Positions 58,693 to 64,000 of a stretch of DNA of 64,000 bases are shown here, in pieces; position 1 is the first letter of the stretch; each line of letters opens with the position of its first letter. Source of the DNA: Scytalidium lignicola. Its lineage: Eukaryota > Ascomycota > Leotiomycetes. The stretch is from positions 62,001-126,000 of the forward strand of contig NCSJ02000066.1 in the NCBI GenBank assembly GCA_002812745.2, given 5' to 3'. The notes below the pieces were generated by a model. That model made no database searches. It saw only the letters and a list, made by a program, of their open reading frames with translations, and had not been told where the DNA came from. The position numbers and the translations under genes are program-made.

Positions 58693-60264
58693 ATGAAGCT
58701 CTCTACAACTTCTGGTGTCTTGCTTGCTGGCACTGCCGCAGCTCAGTCTGGAGCTTGGGGACAGTGTGGTGGACAGGGCTGGACAGGTGCTACGACTTGT
58801 ATTTCTGGGTATACTTGCACGTATAGCAACCCATATTACTCGCAATGTCTCCCGGGTGCAGGTCCATCAAGCACAACGACAAGTATTGCAATCGAAGCAT
58901 TGGATTTTATGTCCCACTAACCTATAGTAGGGGCCTCTACACCTACTTTTGTCACTTCCACGACTTCATCCTCTACAAACCCAACAGGATCAGTTCAATA
59001 TGGTAAGAACCATGCTATTGAGAATATAGACGGGGTTTAACATACATTAGCTGGCGTTAACATTGCTGGATTTGACTTTGGGTGTGGAACTGATGGAACT
59101 TGCGATACCACCCAAGCTTATCCACCGCTCTCCTCCCTAGGAGGACCAGATGGGTAAGTCTCCCTCGATACTAATTAGCCGTATTAAACTAAAGTCTTTC
59201 ATCACAGCATTGGACAAATGCAGCATTTCGTTACAGACGACAACCTCAATGTCTTCAGACTCCCAGTGGGCTGGCAGTATCTCGTGAATAATCAACTTGG
59301 CGGTAATTTAGACCAAGGAAATTTGGCGAATTACGATCAGCTAGTTCAGGGTTGTCTAGCAACAGGAGCACACTGCCTCATCGATATTCACAACTACGCC
59401 CGCTGGAATGGACAGGTCATAGGACAGGGAGGACCAACAAATGAGTATGCCTCTCATTCACTTATCTCTCTTCACATGGATTAAGAAAGAAATGTACTGA
59501 CTCTACCGCTCTCCCGAACAGTCAATTTGCAAGCCTCTGGTCCCAAATTGCTGAGAAATATGCCAACAACTCCAACATTATTTTTGGTGTGATGAACGAG
59601 CCCCACGACCTGACAGTCAGCACTTGGGCTACCTCTGTTCAAGCCGCCGTAACTGCAATCCGTCAAGCAGGCGCCACCACACAAATGATCCTCCTCCCCG
59701 GAACCGATTACACTTCCGCTGCAAACTTCATTAGCAACGGTTCGGGAGCTGCATTGCTTGGCGTGAAGAACCCGGATGGCACAACCACTGGATTGATCTT
59801 TGATGTCCATAAATACCTCGACAGTGATAACTCGGGTACGAGCACGGAATGTGTTACAAACAACATCGATAGTGCCTTCCAGCCCCTGGCTACCTGGTTG
59901 AGACAGAATGGCAGGCAAGCATTTAACACGGAGACAGGTGGTGGAAATACCGCTTCTTGTGAGACCTATCTTTGCCAGCAGATTCAGTTTGTCAAGTAAG
60001 TGGACTATTTATTTATTTATATCTATTTCGAGGAAGCAATTGAGATGCTGATATTATAACCACAGCGATAACTCGGACGTCTACCTAGGATACATTGGTT
60101 GGTCTGCTGGATCTTTCGATCAGACCTATGGTACGTATTCTTTCTATCTCTCTTATGCTCTCTTGCTGACTTTCTATTTCTCTTCAGCGCTTGTCGAAAC
60201 CCCAACTGGAGGTAGCGGCAGCTGGCAAGATACTGCGTTGGTTCAGGCATGCATTGCACGCTAA
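58693..60264 (+). CDS. cel5A: GH5 endoglucanase with N-terminal CBM1
   Basis: Seven exons (58693-58882, 58928-59002, 59051-59153, 59208-59444, 59522-59995, 60066-60130, 60188-60264) give 406 aa. This secreted endo-beta-1,4-glucanase is related to Trichoderma Cel5A (EG2). Signal peptide, CBM1 ([19 protein letters not shown] .. [11 protein letters not shown]) and Ser/Thr linker precede the GH5 barrel. [24 protein letters not shown], the acid/base Glu in [11 protein letters not shown] and the nucleophile Glu in FNTETGGGN are present. The linker intron has two possible acceptors (TATAG or TAGTAG, 3 nt apart), changing one residue. Unlike the GH6 gene, no intron interrupts the CBM1. Confidence 0.96.
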
Positions 60265-60462
60265 GATGATAGAAAGTAAAGGAGAAGCGCAACTGATGAG
60301 GAATCTTTAACATTTCTCTTTTGCTGTGGTCCATATACGAAAACAGAAAGAAATATGCAGCTTCTGGCCATTATTTTTTGGATGTCTTCTCCCCCTTCTT
60401 TTTCTTTCAGCTGTAAATATTTGATGCCAAACACTGTATATACAAACAAATACCTGAAATTT

Positions 60463-61115
60463 TCATCCTATATTACCATTAAGAGTATCTAGTTTGCTCC
60501 AGGTTTCGTTTTCTAGGGCCCTCTTTAGCTCCTTTCCATCAATTATCCCTGCCATCTTGAACCCCATAGATCTCATTCTAGCAATCCAGAATTTCTCCCT
60601 GATCTCGTCCCCCGTCTTAGTGCCCCAGTCCCAGTAGAGCGAATGTTGGAGAGCATGCACCACGGATATCCATAGAGGCGGATATCTATTCAATATAATT
60701 TTTCCAACCAAGCGCAGGTTCAACGACACTAATGTGCCCATGACAAGTCGTAAGCTCCAAATCCTTGAAAGATGCTCCTGATTCTTCCGTATGAGGACAA
60801 TGGCTATAATATAGCAAGCTATGGTGAAGATTGCAAGAGCGATATTTTCATGGGCTTGCGGTTTGTGTAGGAGTGAAGTTACATGAGAGCGTAAGTTACC
60901 GGAATATATCACGTGGGACAGAAACTGGACGTCCTCGAAGCGCTCATGAAAACAGTTCCAACAGCCAAAAAGCCCATTAAAGATCTCGTTTTGCGAATTT
61001 TCTGACGTTGGGATGTTCGTTCGATGAGCAGCCAAAGACTGCTGACTGCAAGACCTGCGAGCAAGAGGCCCGTTAAGATCTGGAGCTGTATTGCAACTTC
61101 GCGTAGAGGAAACAT
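60463..61115 (-). CDS. Small hypothetical membrane protein
   Basis: A two-exon model (61115-61055, 61001-60463) gives 199 aa. The start MFPLREVAIQLQILTGLLLA is hydrophobic (signal anchor or first helix). The rest has further hydrophobic stretches (IALAIFTIACYIIAIVLIRK; RLVMGTLVSLNLRLVGKII; YPPLWISVVHALQHSLYW) and a polar C-terminus. The intron donor GTCTTG is weak, but the long second frame has no ATG of its own near its start and the phase fits. I recognise no family. It is convergent with the GH5 endoglucanase gene. Confidence 0.45.
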
Positions 61116-62386
61116 GAAGACTGTATTACATGGAATAAATACCAAAATAAACAAATACAGATATACGAGCAAAGGCTACTAGGCTAAAGAAATTGCATGG
61201 GAAGAAAAGATAAATGTCAGGCAAAATACGGGGAGAAATGGGTAAGAGATGTTGGACAAAGGATGAACAGTACTTTCCCGCCGTACCTTTCTATTGGTAA
61301 CGAATAATCTTAGACATCTAGCTCAGCTGGGCCACATTATTGACGCCACATCATTAAAGTCGTTCATTGATGAATTTTATTTGTGCAATTGATATTATCT
61401 GTTGGAACTCTGCTTATTGCTATGGTCTTCTGCTGTACCTAACCAACAATACATCGGAGTACTCAACTAAAATGGACATCAGCCGATCATCTCTCTTTTA
61501 TCGTTGAGGTTACATTCTCATGGATATTCGGCTGCGAAAACGCATCGCTTCGTTTGACATTCATCACATACTCACAGCCTTGCATGAGTTGTGAGATGCT
61601 CACTTGTTAGCTTTAATAGACATCAATTCCGCCGGCTGAAAAATCTGCCAAACCACCAATATTTTCTGCGAAAGAATAACAATCCATCTCTCGAATTGTA
61701 AACACGAGGTTAGACACTATCCAGAGTTCCTTTGAGCGATGATAATAACTCAGTCATTCTATCCGAATTTCAAAAAAGGCCCGAATATGATAATAACCCT
61801 AGAAGGTATTTATTTATGACGAAGTTGTAACAATTGCCAACATAGATATCCGCATATTGTAAGTCCGTTGAAGAGGTAGATCCTGCCCCATGAGTACGGA
61901 ATGCGGCCCGTGGATCGATCTGATTTGCCGGGAGATCTGGGTTCCAGTTCTTGCATCCCATAGATCCCAAGATATCAATGCTGCTGTTTAGGAAACTGGG
62001 GGTTTGATATAGAGCCCGGAGAGTCGGCTTTAGCTTCATGTTTAATAAACCATACGGTTACTGCAACGTCTACTCGAGGTCGTCTCCACCTAGATACCGT
62101 TAAGAGAATGGTGTCAACTTGTGGGAAGTCCACTCTCTTCTCCGCATTGAGGCTATCGGATGACTTCACGACGCTCCCCATAGCTGCAACCTCGCAATTT
62201 GAACTGGACCCTAACGCTGCTCATATGACTAAAAGATTGCGAAGGCCAGGCCTTCATGTGTGCATACGTGTATACGGAATGCAATCCCATGAACCTATCG
62301 TCGTCTTTAAATTCAAAGAAATATGCTATGGATATCTAGTCGAGAGATCGCTGAACACTCCATAATGCTTTGCGTCGTTGTGATGA
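61116..62386. other. Intergenic, 1.3 kb, no clear gene
   Basis: A minus-strand frame at 61770-62039 (89 codons, with DPRAAFRTHGAGSTSSTDLQ) is protein-like but isolated. Another minus-strand frame (61975-62181) overlaps it. I recognise neither; decayed gene remnants are possible. Confidence 0.4.
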
Positions 62387-63815
62387 TCACTTTTTAGCCA
62401 AGAAACTCGTGATTTTGTGATTCCCTTTCCCCTTCTCTTGAGATTTAGTTGATGCCGAGGAGTTATTCTTCGTAGCACTCCGCATGGTTCGTTTCGTATT
62501 GGGAGGAGATATCGGCGCCTTCTTAGTTTTGGGCATGACAGATGTCTTGGTGGTTTTCTTGGGTGGTCTGTCTTCCTCGGAATCTTCTAATTCTCGCTTT
62601 ATACCTACACTGGGTTCATTATTAGACCCAGGAGTGATATTGTCTTTCACCTCATTTTCCTTCAGGCCGTCGTGATCCTCTGTCTCACTTTCCCCTCGAT
62701 CAGGCTTGACAGACTCGATTTCATTTGTCTTATCCGACTCTTGAGACTCTTTACATTCCGATGGTTTCGCAGCGTTAACCGGTTTGCCCTTGGCCGGACT
62801 TTTTGAAAAGAAGTTTGCGATATTGGACTTATTTTCAGTGCTCGTAAGTGGGACAATAAATGATGGAGAATTGTTTCCAACTTTGTTGACGTCCTTACTA
62901 ACGGCGTATATCTCTAGTTCTCCCTCAAACGGCTTAAGCACTTTCTGAAGATCTTTATTCCATTGATATGTACCTGGGTTGAGCCACGTCCAAAGATCTT
63001 TCGAGTTATTCTCCAAAACTGCAGGCATTCGGTCATGCAGTGTAGACATTGCTTTATTAGGCGACGTTGTAATTATGGTGTAGGTGTATAACTTCTCTTC
63101 AGACCCTAATGAAAATCAGCGAATTAAAAGAAAACCTCACACATATACAAACCTTCATATTGAACCCAATCCCAAAGGCCAGCAATACACATCAGCTGTC
63201 CATCTTTCCGTTTGACATAATAAGGCAGTCTCTCTTTGCCCTTCTTTTTCCATTCATAGAAACCCTGAGCGATAACTATACAGCGTTTTCTTTGCTTCAT
63301 GCTATTCCACATGCCCCGATTCTCAATCAACGAGTCATCTCGACAATTGATTGTTTTTAACAAACTGCCATAATCGGGATTGCGCTGGTACAAAATTAAC
63401 AATCTCAGATTAGATAGCCACAATAGCAAATGTGTATACCTTAGTCCAGTGAGGAATGAGTCCCCATTTCATCGGCTGTAATTTATAATGAGCTGGCTCT
63501 TGAGCTGGCTCTGTCTCTTTCGTATCATTTGGTTTCTCCTGCTCATGATGTTCTTCTCCTTTCCTAACAGGTTTTGGGCCAGCACCCCAACTTGGTGTAT
63601 CAGCTCGATAAACCAGGCCAATATAACCAGGCGCGAAGTTGTAACTTTCACGTGGCACATCCTCACTGTCATCCGAAGGAGCTTCGGACACTGGCATATC
63701 CTCATACTCGAGCAACTCACGAACCTGTGACGGCCGCTTCGATATTGTTAACAGTCCCCACTTTAGATGTCTCCTGCATTCTACTTACTAAAGCCAATGA
63801 ATAGCGACCACACAT
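62387..63815 (-). CDS. SRAP-domain DNA-crosslink protein (HMCES/YedK family)
   Basis: Four exons (63815-63789, 63736-63440, 63384-63153, 63105-62387) give 424 aa. The protein starts MCGRYSLAL; after removal of Met the Cys2 of SRAP proteins crosslinks covalently to abasic sites in single-stranded DNA. Other conserved parts are present: the Asn in YNFAPGY, MKWGLIPHWTK, RDDSLIENRGMWNSMKQRKR, the active-site Glu in RCIVIAQGFYEWKK, and the His in STLHDRMPAVL. A long charged C-terminal extension ends with ITSFLAKK; within it, SNIANFFSKS resembles a PIP-box-like PCNA motif (Q replaced, so only tentative). A 9-codon first exon carries the catalytic Cys. Confidence 0.94.
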
Positions 63816-64000
63816 TATCAGTTTTTTTACATCGACCTGTTATTAATGTGAGTATTATAAATGTGGATTTTACTGGATGTTTTGAATGTTTTGAAGTTGG
63901 TGTGCACGAGTCTCGTACGGTTGAGATTCAACCAATGACATCAGCAGCCCAGCCGCAACAAAGCCACATGAAACATCTACAGCCACATAACAAGATATGA
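63816..64000. other. Upstream region of the SRAP gene
   Basis: Promoter side only. The plus-strand frame reaching the window end overlaps the SRAP first exon and is not supported. Confidence 0.5.

Noticed and set aside
61308..61340. tRNA-like A box (TAGCTCAGCTGG)
   Set aside because: No matching B box (GGTTCRANNC) within tRNA distance and no acceptor stem could be paired.

Overview
The window is nuclear DNA of a filamentous ascomycete. Introns are short (about 41-104 nt, GT..AG, CTAAC-like branch sites). The genes are Pezizomycotina housekeeping genes, and there are secreted CBM1 cellulases and GPI-anchored cysteine-rich proteins. A plant-litter or plant-associated Leotiomycete is my inference, not shown directly. 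Fifteen isolated N bases occur, mostly beside homopolymers. In two genes (eIF2-beta, HAS1) dropping the N restores the frame, so those Ns look like assembly padding.

Left part (1-20.6 kb): 3' part of an FLC/TRP-like channel; a mitochondrial DUF1279 protein; an F-box protein; an interrupted reading frame; the PP1 regulator YPI1; a GPI-anchored Cys-rich wall protein; an alkyltransferase-like DNA repair protein; the succinate dehydrogenase assembly factor SDHAF2; an uncharacterised 616-aa protein; Mediator subunit 1; another uncharacterised protein; a small frame; and a five-exon AIM24-family gene.

Middle (20.6-46.5 kb): a decayed APH/AIM9-type phosphotransferase broken by an internal inversion; eIF2-beta (7 exons); a MIM2-like mitochondrial outer-membrane protein; NCE102 (MARVEL); COQ2; a JmjC/zinc-finger/AT-hook chromatin protein; the DEAD-box helicase HAS1; the p24 protein ERV25; U1 snRNP protein C with a 6-nt microexon; SNF1 kinase; a mitochondrial-looking unknown; and glutamine synthetase (6 exons).

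Right part (46.5-64 kb): a gene-poor 3.3 kb stretch; a five-exon NCS1 nucleobase permease with GATA sites upstream; a 3.7 kb stretch without a supported gene; two tandem CBM1 cellulases (GH6 cellobiohydrolase, then GH5 endoglucanase); a small unknown membrane protein; and an SRAP/HMCES protein.

Most genes are unrelated housekeeping neighbours. The clearest functional groupings are the two secreted cellulases acting on the same substrate, and two nitrogen-related genes (glutamine synthetase and the permease) on either side of the 3.3 kb gap. Exon coordinates were worked out by hand from splice consensus plus frame and family continuity. No alignment or transcript data were used.
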